A stretch of 64,000 bases of DNA. It comes from DATEDA01 sp963754305. Its GTDB lineage: Bacteria > Pseudomonadota > Gammaproteobacteria > Burkholderiales > SG8-39. Under the pieces are notes generated by a model. That model was not told where the DNA came from. It saw only the letters and a program-made list of their open reading frames with translations, and made no database searches. Positions within the stretch are counted from its first letter, which is position 1; each line of letters starts with the position of its first letter. Both the position numbers and the translations under genes were made by a program. The DNA lies in the NCBI GenBank assembly GCA_963754305.1, contig CAVWFR010000024.1, positions 62,001-126,000 of the forward strand, written 5' to 3'. This document shows positions 8,863 to 16,437 of the stretch, piece after piece.

Positions 8863-9837
8863 ATGAAGCCGAAGCGTCTTCTCGAGCAGTCGCGGAGCTA
8901 CCAGTTCTGGCGGCTCTTCTCCGGCCGCGCCGCGCCCGAGCGAGGCCCGGTGCTGCTCACGCAGCGGCGCGTGTATATCCTGCCGACGCGCCAGGGCGTT
9001 CTCTTCGGCGCGGCGCTGATGCTGATGCTGATCGGGTCGATCAACTACCAGCTCTCGCTCGGCTTCATCCTCACCTTCCTCCTCGCCGGCATGGGCGTAG
9101 TGGCGATCCTGCACACCTACCGGAACCTCGCGCACCTCACGGTGAGTGCCGGGAGAGTCGAGCCGGCGTTCGCCGGGGGGGCGGTCCGCTTCCACCTGCA
9201 CCTCGACAACACGACGCGGTTCGACCGAGTCGCGGTCGACGCGCGCTGCGGTGAGGCGAGCACCGCGGTCGACGTGCCGTCCGGGGCCGCCGCGAGCGCC
9301 ACGCTCGCGCTCGCCGCCGAGCGCCGCGGCTGGCTCCGACTGCCGCGCGTGACCATCGAGACGCGCTACCCGGTCGGCCTCTTCCGCGCGTGGAGCTACG
9401 TGCACCCCGATGTGAAAGCGCTCATCTACCCGCGTCCCGATTCGTCGAGCCTGCCGGCGCCGAACTTCGTCCCCGACCGTGGCGACGCCGCGCATGCCGG
9501 CGTCGGGAGCGACGATTTCGCGGCGCTGCGTCCGTTCCAGCCGAGCGATTCGCCGCGCCACATCGCCTGGAAGTCGGCGGCGCGGGGCGGACAGCTGCTG
9601 ACCAAGGTCTTCACCGGCCGCGGTGCCGCCGAGCTGTGGCTCGATCTCGCAGACCTGCCGCGGGGGCTGGATCTCGAGGCGAGGCTCTCGCGGCTGACGC
9701 GCCAGGTCCTGCTGGCCGAAGAAGCGCATGTCGCGTACGCGCTGCGGCTCGCCGGGCGCGAGCTCGGCCCCGATCTCGGCGAGAGCCATTGCGATGCGTG
9801 CCTGAAGGCGCTGGCGCTCTTCGATCTCGCGGAGTGA
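8863..9837 (+). CDS. DUF58 domain-containing membrane protein
   Basis: A 324-residue protein with two adjacent transmembrane helices (about residues 43-62 and 67-86) followed by a cytoplasmic or periplasmic domain ending in the DUF58 signature LRPFQPSDSPRHIAWKSAARGG. DUF58 proteins are vWA-like partners of MoxR ATPases and are thought to scaffold envelope or metal-enzyme maturation, though the precise role is not established. Start taken as the ATG at 8863 after the tandem repeat; the ribosome site is weak. It lies between the MoxR gene and the TgpA-like gene, only 7 bases before the latter, supporting an operon. Confidence 0.88.
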   Translation: MKPKRLLEQSRSYQFWRLFSGRAAPERGPVLLTQRRVYILPTRQGVLFGAALMLMLIGSINYQLSLGFILTFLLAGMGVVAILHTYRNLAHLTVSAGRVEPAFAGGAVRFHLHLDNTTRFDRVAVDARCGEASTAVDVPSGAAASATLALAAERRGWLRLPRVTIETRYPVGLFRAWSYVHPDVKALIYPRPDSSSLPAPNFVPDRGDAAHAGVGSDDFAALRPFQPSDSPRHIAWKSAARGGQLLTKVFTGRGAAELWLDLADLPRGLDLEARLSRLTRQVLLAEEAHVAYALRLAGRELGPDLGESHCDACLKALALFDLAE

Positions 9838-9844
9838 AGCGCAC

Positions 9845-11791
9845 TTGAGCGCCGCCCGCATCCCGCTCCCGCTCGGCCCGCTGCTCGTGTTGCTCGGCGG
9901 CGCGACGCTCGCCGCCGCGCCGCACGCGCCCCGCCTGCCGTGGTGGGTGACCATTCTCGGCGCCGCGATGCTCGCGTGGCGTGGCTGGGCGGGGTGGAAG
10001 AACGAGCGCCTGCCGCGACGCTGGCTGCTCACCCTGCTCGTGCTCGCCGGCATGGGCGGGGTGTATCTCACCTATCGCACGATCCTCGGCCGCGACGCGG
10101 GCGTCACGCTGCTCGTGCTGTTCCTGTCGCTCAAGCTGATGGAAACGCGGGAGCGCCGCGACGCCGTCGTCGTGACGTTCCTCTGCTACTTCCTCGCGCT
10201 CACCAATTTCTTCTACAGCCAGAGCATGCTGACCGCGGTGTTGATGCTCGCGACGGTGCTCGCGCTCACCACCGCGCTCGTCGGCGTCAACGGTCCGCAC
10301 CGCCCGATCCGTGAAAGCGTCCGTCTCGCTACGGTGCTGCTTGCGCAGGGCGTGCCGGTGATGATGTGCCTCTTTTTTCTTTTCCCGCGCGTACAGGGGC
10401 CGATGTGGGGCATCCCGACCGATGCGTTCGGCGCCACCACCGGGCTCTCGGACTCCATGGCGCCGGGGAACATCAGCTTCCTCTCGCAGTCGGACGCGGT
10501 CGCGTTCCGCGCGCGCTTCGAGGGCGAGGCGCCCGAGCGCAAGCGCCTGTACTGGCGCGGCCCGGTGTTCTGGAGCTTCGACGGCCGCACCTGGCGCGCG
10601 GGCGACGCCCGGGTGTCCGAGTTCGCGCAGTTCGAACCGCTGGGCACGCCTATCCGCTACGCGGTGACGATCGAGCCGCACGAGCGCCAATGGCTGTTCG
10701 CGCTTGAGATGGCCGGCACAGTGCCGCCCGGCGCCGGCGCGACCGGCGACTTCCAGCTGCTCTCGCGCCGGCCGGTGCGCAGCCGGTTCCGCTACGAGAT
10801 GACCTCGTTCCTGCAGTACAAGGCAACCGGCGGCGCGTCGATCGACGAGCTCACGACCGCCCGCGAGCTCCCCGGCGGTTTCAATCCCCGCACGGTCGCG
10901 CTCGCGCAAGGGTGGCGCCGGGAGCTCGGTTCGAACGAGCGGATCCTCGAGCGCGCGGTCGAGTGGTTCCGGCGCGCCGGCCTGGAGTACACGCTCGCGC
11001 CGCCGCAGCTCGGCCGCGACTCGGTGGACGAGTTTCTGTTCCAAACCAAGCGCGGATTCTGCGAGCACTTTTCCTCGGCGTTCGTCGTGATGATGCGGGC
11101 GGCGGGCGTACCGGCCCGGATCGTGACCGGCTACCAGGGCGGCGAGATCAACCCGGTCGACGGCTACATGGTCGTGCGCCAGTCCGACGCCCACGCCTGG
11201 GCCGAGGTGTGGCTCGCGGGCGAAGGCTGGGTAAGAGTCGATCCGACCGCCGCCGCCATCCCGATGCGGCTCGAGGCCGGGCTCGCGGCCGCGGTACCGG
11301 CGGGCGATCCGCTGCCGTTTCTGGTGCGGGCCGATCTCACCTGGCTCCGCGCGCTCCGCTTCAACTGGGAGGCGGTCGCGAACTACTGGAACCAGTGGGT
11401 CGTCGGCTATAACGTGGAGCGCCAGCGCGAGCTCCTCTCGCGGTTCGGCATGCCGGCGCCGTCGTGGGAAAGGATGGCGATGGCGCTGTTCTGGCTGGTG
11501 GGCGTCGTGGTCGCCGTGTTCTCGCTCTGGATGCTCAGGCGCACGCGCGAGGAGGATGCGACGGTGCGGGCGTGGCGGCGCTTCTGCGCCAAGCTCGCGC
11601 GCCGCGGCACCGCGCGACGCGCCACCGAGGGCCCGCGTGCATTCGCCGAGCGTGCTGCCACCGCGCATCCACACGTCGCGGCGGACGTCGCGGAGATCAG
11701 CGCGCTCTACGTGAGTCTGCGTTACGGCGCCACCCCCGATCCCAAGCGGCTCGGGCTGCTCCGGCAAAGAGTGCGCGAGTTCAAGGCGTGA
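9845..11791 (+). CDS. TgpA-like transglutaminase domain membrane protein (DUF3488/transglutaminase-like)
   Basis: A 648-residue protein. About six transmembrane helices occupy residues 8-175, then a periplasmic transglutaminase core, then a final helix near 545-565 and a cytoplasmic tail. The catalytic triad is visible: Cys406 in RGFCEHFSS, His450 in DAHAWAEVW and Asp466 in VDPTA. This is the architecture of Pseudomonas TgpA, linked to envelope integrity. The start is TTG at 9845, the only plausible initiation codon before the first helix; the upstream GGAGTGAAG supplies a ribosome site. It sits in the usual MoxR-DUF58-TgpA operon, with mltB starting 23 bases downstream. Confidence 0.9.
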   Translation: MSAARIPLPLGPLLVLLGGATLAAAPHAPRLPWWVTILGAAMLAWRGWAGWKNERLPRRWLLTLLVLAGMGGVYLTYRTILGRDAGVTLLVLFLSLKLMETRERRDAVVVTFLCYFLALTNFFYSQSMLTAVLMLATVLALTTALVGVNGPHRPIRESVRLATVLLAQGVPVMMCLFFLFPRVQGPMWGIPTDAFGATTGLSDSMAPGNISFLSQSDAVAFRARFEGEAPERKRLYWRGPVFWSFDGRTWRAGDARVSEFAQFEPLGTPIRYAVTIEPHERQWLFALEMAGTVPPGAGATGDFQLLSRRPVRSRFRYEMTSFLQYKATGGASIDELTTARELPGGFNPRTVALAQGWRRELGSNERILERAVEWFRRAGLEYTLAPPQLGRDSVDEFLFQTKRGFCEHFSSAFVVMMRAAGVPARIVTGYQGGEINPVDGYMVVRQSDAHAWAEVWLAGEGWVRVDPTAAAIPMRLEAGLAAAVPAGDPLPFLVRADLTWLRALRFNWEAVANYWNQWVVGYNVERQRELLSRFGMPAPSWERMAMALFWLVGVVVAVFSLWMLRRTREEDATVRAWRRFCAKLARRGTARRATEGPRAFAERAATAHPHVAADVAEISALYVSLRYGATPDPKRLGLLRQRVREFKA

Positions 11792-11814
11792 GCGCACACC
11801 GAGGAGGACGCGCC

Positions 11815-12840
11815 GTGCGCTTCGCCGCGGCTGCCGCCCTTGCCGCCGCGCTGGCGGGGCCGCTCGCCGCGCAAACACTGGGTCAGGCAGCAGGGCAGAC
11901 GGCGGCGCGCGGGCCCACGTACGCGGACCGTCCCGAAGTCCACGCCTTCGTCGCCGAGATGGCCGAGCGGCACGGGTTCTCCGCGCGCGAGCTCGAGCGC
12001 GTGCTCGGCGGTGCGCGCTATCTCGACTCGGTCGTCACTCTCATGACGCCGGCGCCGCCCGGCGTGCGGTCCTGGCAGAACTACCGCGCGAATTTCACCA
12101 ACCCGCGGCGGATCGAAGCCGGCGCGGAGTTCTGGCGCCGGCATGCGGCCGCGCTCGGACGCGCCGAGTCGGTGTACGGGGTACCGCCGGAGATCGTCGT
12201 CGCGATCATCGGCGTCGAGACCGAGTACGGCCGGAACACCGGCAGTTTCCGCGTGCTCGATGCGCTCGCCACCCTCGCGTTCGACTACCCGCGGCGCGCG
12301 GAGTACTTCCGTTCCGAGCTGGAGCAGTTCCTGCTGCTCGCGCGCGAGTCGCGGTCGGACGCGACCGGATTCCGCGGCTCGTACGCCGGCGCGATCGGCA
12401 TCCCGCAGTTCATGCCGGGCAGCATCCGCCGCTACGCGGTCGACTTCGACGGCGACGGTCGGCTGGATCTGCGCGCGAGCGCGGGTGATGCGATCGGCAG
12501 CGTCGCGAACTTCCTCGCCCAGCATGGCTGGCTCGCGGGCGCGCCGATCGCGGTGGGGGCCGCGGTGGAAGGCGAGCGCCATCGTCTGCTCGTCGGCGGC
12601 GGCGTGGATCCGGTTTATCGCGCAGGCGAGCTGCGCGAAGTCGGCGTGACGTTCGACGAGGCCGTCGAGGACGAGACCGCCTGCGTGCTGATCGAGCTCG
12701 AGTCGCCGGATACGCCGAGCGAGTACCTCGTGGGCCTGCAGAACTTCTACGTCCTCACCCGCTACAACCGGTCGAGCTTCTACGCCGGGGCGGTGCTCGA
12801 GCTGGCGGCGGCGGTGAAGGCCGCTTACGCTGTGCGGTGA
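11815..12840 (+). CDS. mltB: Membrane-associated lytic murein transglycosylase B
   Basis: A 341-residue exported enzyme that cleaves peptidoglycan glycan strands with 1,6-anhydro product formation. Residues 1-20 are an alanine-rich signal peptide ending LAAQ, with no lipobox cysteine. The SLT_2-type catalytic domain shows VAIIGVETEYGRNTG with the catalytic acid Glu135, followed by YAGAIGIPQFMPGS and DFDGDGRLDL, all hallmarks of MltB. The start is GTG at 11815, preceded by a strong GAGGAGG site at 11801-11807. Its place after the TgpA-like gene suggests shared envelope function. The stop overlaps a possible alternative start of the next gene. Confidence 0.93.
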   Translation: MRFAAAAALAAALAGPLAAQTLGQAAGQTAARGPTYADRPEVHAFVAEMAERHGFSARELERVLGGARYLDSVVTLMTPAPPGVRSWQNYRANFTNPRRIEAGAEFWRRHAAALGRAESVYGVPPEIVVAIIGVETEYGRNTGSFRVLDALATLAFDYPRRAEYFRSELEQFLLLARESRSDATGFRGSYAGAIGIPQFMPGSIRRYAVDFDGDGRLDLRASAGDAIGSVANFLAQHGWLAGAPIAVGAAVEGERHRLLVGGGVDPVYRAGELREVGVTFDEAVEDETACVLIELESPDTPSEYLVGLQNFYVLTRYNRSSFYAGAVLELAAAVKAAYAVR

Positions 12841-12854
12841 CCCGAAGGACGCCA

Positions 12855-13358
12855 ATGCCCGAACCGCTCGACATTCGCCCGGCCACGCGCGGCGACATCC
12901 CCACCCTGCTCGAGCTGATCCGCGGGCTCGCGGCCTACGAAAAGCTCGAGCATCTGGTCGCCGCTGACGCGCCGCTGCTCGAGCGCGAGCTTTTCGCGCC
13001 CGGGAGTCACGTGGAGGCTGTGATCGGCTACGCCGGCGGGGCTGCGGTCGGATTCGCGGTGTATTTCCACAACTTCTCGACGTTCCTCGGGCGGAAAGGC
13101 CTGTACCTCGAGGATCTCTTCGTCCGGCCCGAGCATCGCGGCAAAGGCTATGGCCGCGCGCTGCTGCTGCACGTCGCCCGCATCGCGCATGAACGCGGGT
13201 GCGGGCGCTTCGAGTGGATGGCGCTCGACTGGAACGAGCCCGCGATCCGGTTCTACAAGGCGCTCGGAGCGACCGAGATGGCGGAGTGGCGGCTGTTTCG
13301 CGTCACGGGCGAGGCGCTGAGTCGGCTCGGTGCGGCCTACACTGATCCCCGGCGCTAG
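12855..13358 (+). CDS. GNAT family N-acetyltransferase
   Basis: A 167-residue acetyltransferase. The acetyl-CoA pyrophosphate loop RPEHRGKGYGRAL lies near residues 87-99, followed by the usual beta-bulge region EWMALDWNEPAIRFY. This resembles the diamine (spermidine/thialysine) acetyltransferase subgroup (AAYEKLEHLV near residue 22, YFHNFSTFLG), but substrate is inferred only from resemblance. The ATG at 12855 is preferred over a GTG at 12837, because a GAAGGA ribosome site lies at a proper distance before it and homologues begin here. Its stop codon overlaps that of the convergent permease within CTAG (13355-13358). A decayed copy of its 5' end occurs at 15143-15190. Confidence 0.88.
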   Translation: MPEPLDIRPATRGDIPTLLELIRGLAAYEKLEHLVAADAPLLERELFAPGSHVEAVIGYAGGAAVGFAVYFHNFSTFLGRKGLYLEDLFVRPEHRGKGYGRALLLHVARIAHERGCGRFEWMALDWNEPAIRFYKALGATEMAEWRLFRVTGEALSRLGAAYTDPRR

Positions 13359-14770
13359 TTGACGGGTCCACCACGGCCCAAGGCTTCCATGTCGGGCTTC
13401 AACGCCGTCAGGCCCGTGGCTCGATTGACGAGCACGGTCACGACCCACAACACGACGCCGATGCCGATCAGAATGCCGGCGATCTCGTACTGAATGGGAT
13501 TGCGGCCGGTCCACGGCCCTGCCAGAAAGGCGCAGGACAGCGCGCCCAGGATCGGCAGGAGCGTCGGCGTGTGGAAATGCTTGTGGTCGACCGGATCGCG
13601 CCGCAGCACCAGCACGGCGATGTTCACCACGGTGAAGACGCACAACAGCAGCAGGGCGGTGGTGCCGCCGAGCGCCGGAACCTCGCCGACGAATGTGATC
13701 AGGCCGAAGGCAAGCAGCGTCGTGAACCCGATCGCGAGATAGGGCGTGCGCCGCGTCGCGTGGACCTTGCCGAGCGCCGCGGGGAGAACGTGCTCGCGGC
13801 TCATGCCGTAGACGAGCCGACTGGCCATCAGCATGTTGATCAACGCGCTGTTGGCCACGGCGAACATCGTGATGATGCCGAAGATTTCCAGCGGGAAGCT
13901 CGGAGCGCCCGCCTGCACGACCTTGAGCAGCGGCGTCTCGCCTTCGCCCAGTTCTTCGGGCGAGACGAGGGTGATCGCCGAGATCGACACCAGCACATAG
14001 ATCACCCCGGTGATGACCAGTCCGGCGAGCAGCACCTTCGGGAAGTGGCGGATCGGATCCTTGCACTCTTCCGCCATGTTGACCGAGTCTTCGAACCCGA
14101 CCATGGCGAAGAACGCGAGCGTCGTTGCGGCGATGACCGGCCAGAATGCACCGCCATCGGCCGCCGTCTTGAACTGGATGACGCGCGACACGTCGCCCTG
14201 GCCGGCCCCGATGGCCGCGAGCCCGATGAAAATGATGATCAGCAGGCCGGTCAACTCGACGCAAGTCAGCAGGACGTTGAACTTCACGCTTTCGCCGACG
14301 CCGCGAAAGTTGATCGCCGCAACCAGGGCCATGAAAGCCAACCCGACCAGCGTGATGCCGATTCCGCCCGCAAGGTTGAGGCCGAAGGCGTTCGACATGT
14401 TCGCGGCGAACGCCCGCGAGGCGGTCGACGCGGAGGTGATGCCCGAGCACATCACGGCGAAGGCGACGATGAACGTCACGAAGTGAATGCCGAATGCCTT
14501 GTGCGTGTAGAGGGCGGCGCCGGCGGCCTTGGGATACTTCGTGACCAGCTCGAGATAGCTGAAGGCGGTGATCATGGCCACGACGAACGCCACCACGAAC
14601 GGCAGCCAGACGACACCGCCGACCTGCTTGGCAACCTGGCCGGTGAGCGCGTAGATCCCGGTGCCGAGAATATCGCCGACGATGAACAGCAGCAGCAGCC
14701 ATGGCCCCATCACGCGCTGGAGGCTCGGTTCCGCGGCCGCGGCGGCCTGGCTGCTGGTGCCTTGGTTCAT
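13355..14770 (-). CDS. APC family amino-acid permease
   Basis: A 471-residue integral membrane protein with about 12 hydrophobic helices. The first helix region contains VGDILGTGIYALTG, the APC-superfamily unwound-helix motif; EDSVNMAEECKDP after helix 6 is also characteristic. It probably takes up an amino acid or polyamine by proton symport at the inner membrane; substrate not determinable. The ATG at 14770 is chosen because an AGGAG site lies six bases upstream; an upstream extension of the open frame lacks features. Convergent with the acetyltransferase and sharing overlapped stop codons. Confidence 0.9.
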   Translation of the reverse strand: MNQGTSSQAAAAAEPSLQRVMGPWLLLLFIVGDILGTGIYALTGQVAKQVGGVVWLPFVVAFVVAMITAFSYLELVTKYPKAAGAALYTHKAFGIHFVTFIVAFAVMCSGITSASTASRAFAANMSNAFGLNLAGGIGITLVGLAFMALVAAINFRGVGESVKFNVLLTCVELTGLLIIIFIGLAAIGAGQGDVSRVIQFKTAADGGAFWPVIAATTLAFFAMVGFEDSVNMAEECKDPIRHFPKVLLAGLVITGVIYVLVSISAITLVSPEELGEGETPLLKVVQAGAPSFPLEIFGIITMFAVANSALINMLMASRLVYGMSREHVLPAALGKVHATRRTPYLAIGFTTLLAFGLITFVGEVPALGGTTALLLLCVFTVVNIAVLVLRRDPVDHKHFHTPTLLPILGALSCAFLAGPWTGRNPIQYEIAGILIGIGVVLWVVTVLVNRATGLTALKPDMEALGRGGPVN

Positions 14771-14968
14771 CGTGGCTCCTTTCGCGCCCACGCGGAGCGC
14801 CTGCATGCAACAAGAGTACATGTGGCCGAACACCGCATCAACCCTGCGAGGTCCGACGACCCCTCGGGAGCATCTCCGGGCAGCCATTTGGCTCCGAATC
14901 CGCGCCCCCCGGCGCGCAGGGAAACAATCGGAACAGTCGGTCGACTGCGCGCGCGACGCGCCCCGTCC

Positions 14969-15120
14969 CTATGCGTCCGGCATCACCCGCATCACCGAAC
15001 TTCGGCGTGAGCGCCGGGTGATCCGGCCAGCCCGGCTTGCCCGGCTCCGGCACGTGCACCTCCTCGTCGAGCAGCGCCTGCGTGAGTTGCGCCATCCTCT
15101 CCAGCGGTGCTTCGCTGCGG
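14969..15120 (-). pseudogene. Decayed C-terminal fragment of a second patatin-like gene
   Basis: On the minus strand this stretch encodes LLDEEVHVPEPGKPGWPDH, then TPKF, and after a one-base frameshift VMRVMPDA and a stop at 14969. The intact patatin gene at 16438-18423 ends LLAEEKRVPEPDRPGWPSH, KPDF, AMRLMPES and stop. The correspondence runs about 42 residues and includes the termination point, so this is the tail of a paralogue whose remainder is lost. The preceding stretch 14771-14968, upstream of the permease, shows no coding pattern I can assign. Confidence 0.8.
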
Positions 15121-15142
15121 TGCGTAATCGGCGGGGCGGCGC

Positions 15143-15190
15143 GAAGGACGTTAATGCCCGAACCGCTCGAGATCCGCCCCCGCGTCGCGC
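15143..15190 (+). pseudogene. Remnant of the 5' end of an acetyltransferase gene copy
   Basis: The sequence GAAGGACG, two bases, then AATGCCCGAACCGCTCGA repeats the ribosome site and first codons of the acetyltransferase gene at 12843-12870 (MPEPLDIRP against MPEPLEIRP). Similarity fades after about 45 bases. It abuts the patatin tail fragment, so the region is a mosaic of debris from both neighbouring intact genes. Confidence 0.75.
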
Positions 15191-15218
15191 CGATAACCGC
15201 ACCCACTGGATCCCCGGC

Positions 15219-15248
15219 TTGCCTCGCGTAGCACAGCTGTGCTACTTT
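15219..15248 (+). promoter_or_regulatory. Promoter with an 18-bp perfect palindrome, probable operator of the toxin-antitoxin operon
   Basis: GTAGCACAGCTGTGCTAC at 15228-15245 is a perfect dyad. It lies between a TTGCCT (-35-like, 15219-15224) and a weak -10 candidate around 15242-15248, 38 bases before the antitoxin start. Ribbon-helix-helix antitoxins normally repress their own operon from such palindromes, so this is the likely operator. The palindrome is seen directly; its function is inferred. Confidence 0.75.
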
Positions 15249-15283
15249 GGAGCAGTGTTCAACGCTGCGAAACAAAGGGAACC

Positions 15284-15568
15284 ATGCCGACGACAACCAT
15301 CCGCCTGCCGGAGGCGTTGAAGGCGCGCGTAGCGGCCGCCGCCGAGCGCGCGGGCACGACCTCGCACCACTTCATTCTGGAGGCCATCGCGGAGAAGGCC
15401 GATCTGGAAGCGCGGCGTGGAGCGTTTCATGACGCCGCGGAACACCGTTACGCCCGAATCGTTGCCTCCGGCAAAACGATCCCGTGGGCCGAGATGCGCC
15501 GCTACCTCGAGGATCGGATAGCCGGCAAGAAAGCGAGGCGTCCCGCGGCGAGGAAGCTGGCGCGCTGA
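15284..15568 (+). CDS. Ribbon-helix-helix antitoxin (CopG/ParD-like)
   Basis: A 94-residue protein. Its N-terminus MPTTTIRLPEALKARV forms a ribbon-helix-helix beta strand and first helix, and GTTSHHFILEAIAEKADLE forms the second. The C-terminal half is basic (KKARRPAARK) and would wrap the toxin. Such antitoxins neutralise the cognate ParE/RelE-like toxin and autorepress through the palindrome upstream. An AAAGGGAA site precedes the ATG. The toxin gene starts 2 bases after the stop. The module lies between gene fragments, typical of acquired accessory DNA. Confidence 0.88.
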   Translation: MPTTTIRLPEALKARVAAAAERAGTTSHHFILEAIAEKADLEARRGAFHDAAEHRYARIVASGKTIPWAEMRRYLEDRIAGKKARRPAARKLAR

Positions 15569-15570
15569 GG

Positions 15571-15864
15571 ATGGCACGGGTCGAGCTGGCCCCCGAGGTC
15601 GCCGACGATCTTGATCGAATTCTCGATCATCTAAACCAGCATCAGGCCGAAGAAGCCTCGTCTCGCATCCTCGACATCGTCGCGGCCATCTCCGTGCTCG
15701 AGCGCAATCCGTTCATCGGACGGCCGGTCGAGGCCGACAAGCGGGAGCTGGTCATCGGCCGGGGCTCCCGCGGCTACCTCGCGTCGTACCGGTACGTGGC
15801 CGGAATCGACACGGTGTTCGTGCTCGCCCTGCGGAGTCAACGGGAAGCCGGGTACGCCAGATAG
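15571..15864 (+). CDS. Type II toxin, ParE/RelE superfamily
   Basis: A 97-residue protein with the fold signature of RelE/ParE toxins: an N-terminal strand VELAPEVADDLDRILDHL, the central NPFIGRPVE loop, then RELVIGRGSRGYLASYRYV and a terminal VFVLALRSQREAGY containing the conserved basic residues. ParE members poison gyrase and RelE members cleave mRNA; the pattern here (GYLASYRY, LRSQREAGY) is closer to ParE/YafQ-like stabilisation toxins, but the target is not certain. The start overlaps the antitoxin ribosome context (GCTGAGGATG), implying translational coupling. Confidence 0.88.
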   Translation: MARVELAPEVADDLDRILDHLNQHQAEEASSRILDIVAAISVLERNPFIGRPVEADKRELVIGRGSRGYLASYRYVAGIDTVFVLALRSQREAGYAR

Positions 15865-15936
15865 CGACGCAAGAGCCATTTCACAATCAACGCGCGGCGA
15901 CGAGGCGCTCCGTTCGTGACTTGGTTGCCCAACCAA

Positions 15937-16300
15937 CTATTGAATGGTGTAGCTCATCAACAGGAACGCGTTGACCGCATCGCTGCGCGGCAGCAGGTCT
16001 TCATCGTCGACGAAAGCCAGCTGGATCGCTTCCTGCTGTGTCGGCTCGAAAGATGGCAGTGCGTCCAGTCCGACCTGCTGAGGGCTGAGATTGGTTGGAT
16101 TCGGCTGGGTATCACTCACCGACAGCAGGTCCATGCCCCGGACGTCGATGGCTAGCGCCCCTGCGCAATGTACGGAAAGCGATCCCGGCTCAGTTCGATG
16201 GCCAACGCCTCACCCGAGACGTAACGGTGCCACTCCCCAGCGTACTCGTTGCGCAGGCTCACCAGTCGAACAAGCGCTGCATCGCTGGTGTTGGCCGAAG
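15937..16300 (-). pseudogene. Frameshifted C-terminal remnant, resembling the end of a Tc toxin A-subunit-like protein
   Basis: In one minus frame the sequence reads ALVRLVSLRNEYAGEWHRY through ELSRDRFPYIAQGR and stops. A one-base shift lets it continue as LAIDVRGMDLLSVSD and on to NAFLLMSYTIQ with a stop at 15937. Together these about 110 residues resemble the very end of Tc-toxin A components (SLRxEFPxEW, RFPFxxQGK followed by a beta-sandwich tail). The family resemblance is from memory and moderate; the frameshifted coding character is clear. Farther upstream, to 16437, frames break repeatedly and nothing intact is seen. The 72 bases before 15937 are unassigned. Confidence 0.5.
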
Positions 16301-16437
16301 GATCTCGGTCACGTTGTCGACGGCGGCATTGCGGTTTCCGCGCAGGCGGTGCACTGCCCGTGGACGGCCTGAGGAGCGCGTCGGAGCGCAACAGGATAGG
16401 CGCTAGATCGAAAGCGCCGCCTCAGCCCCGGGCTTGA

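Noticed and set aside
15937..16134. Independent 65-residue minus-strand gene
   Set aside because: Its sequence continues naturally into an upstream frame after a one-base shift, so it is better seen as the end of a decayed larger gene.
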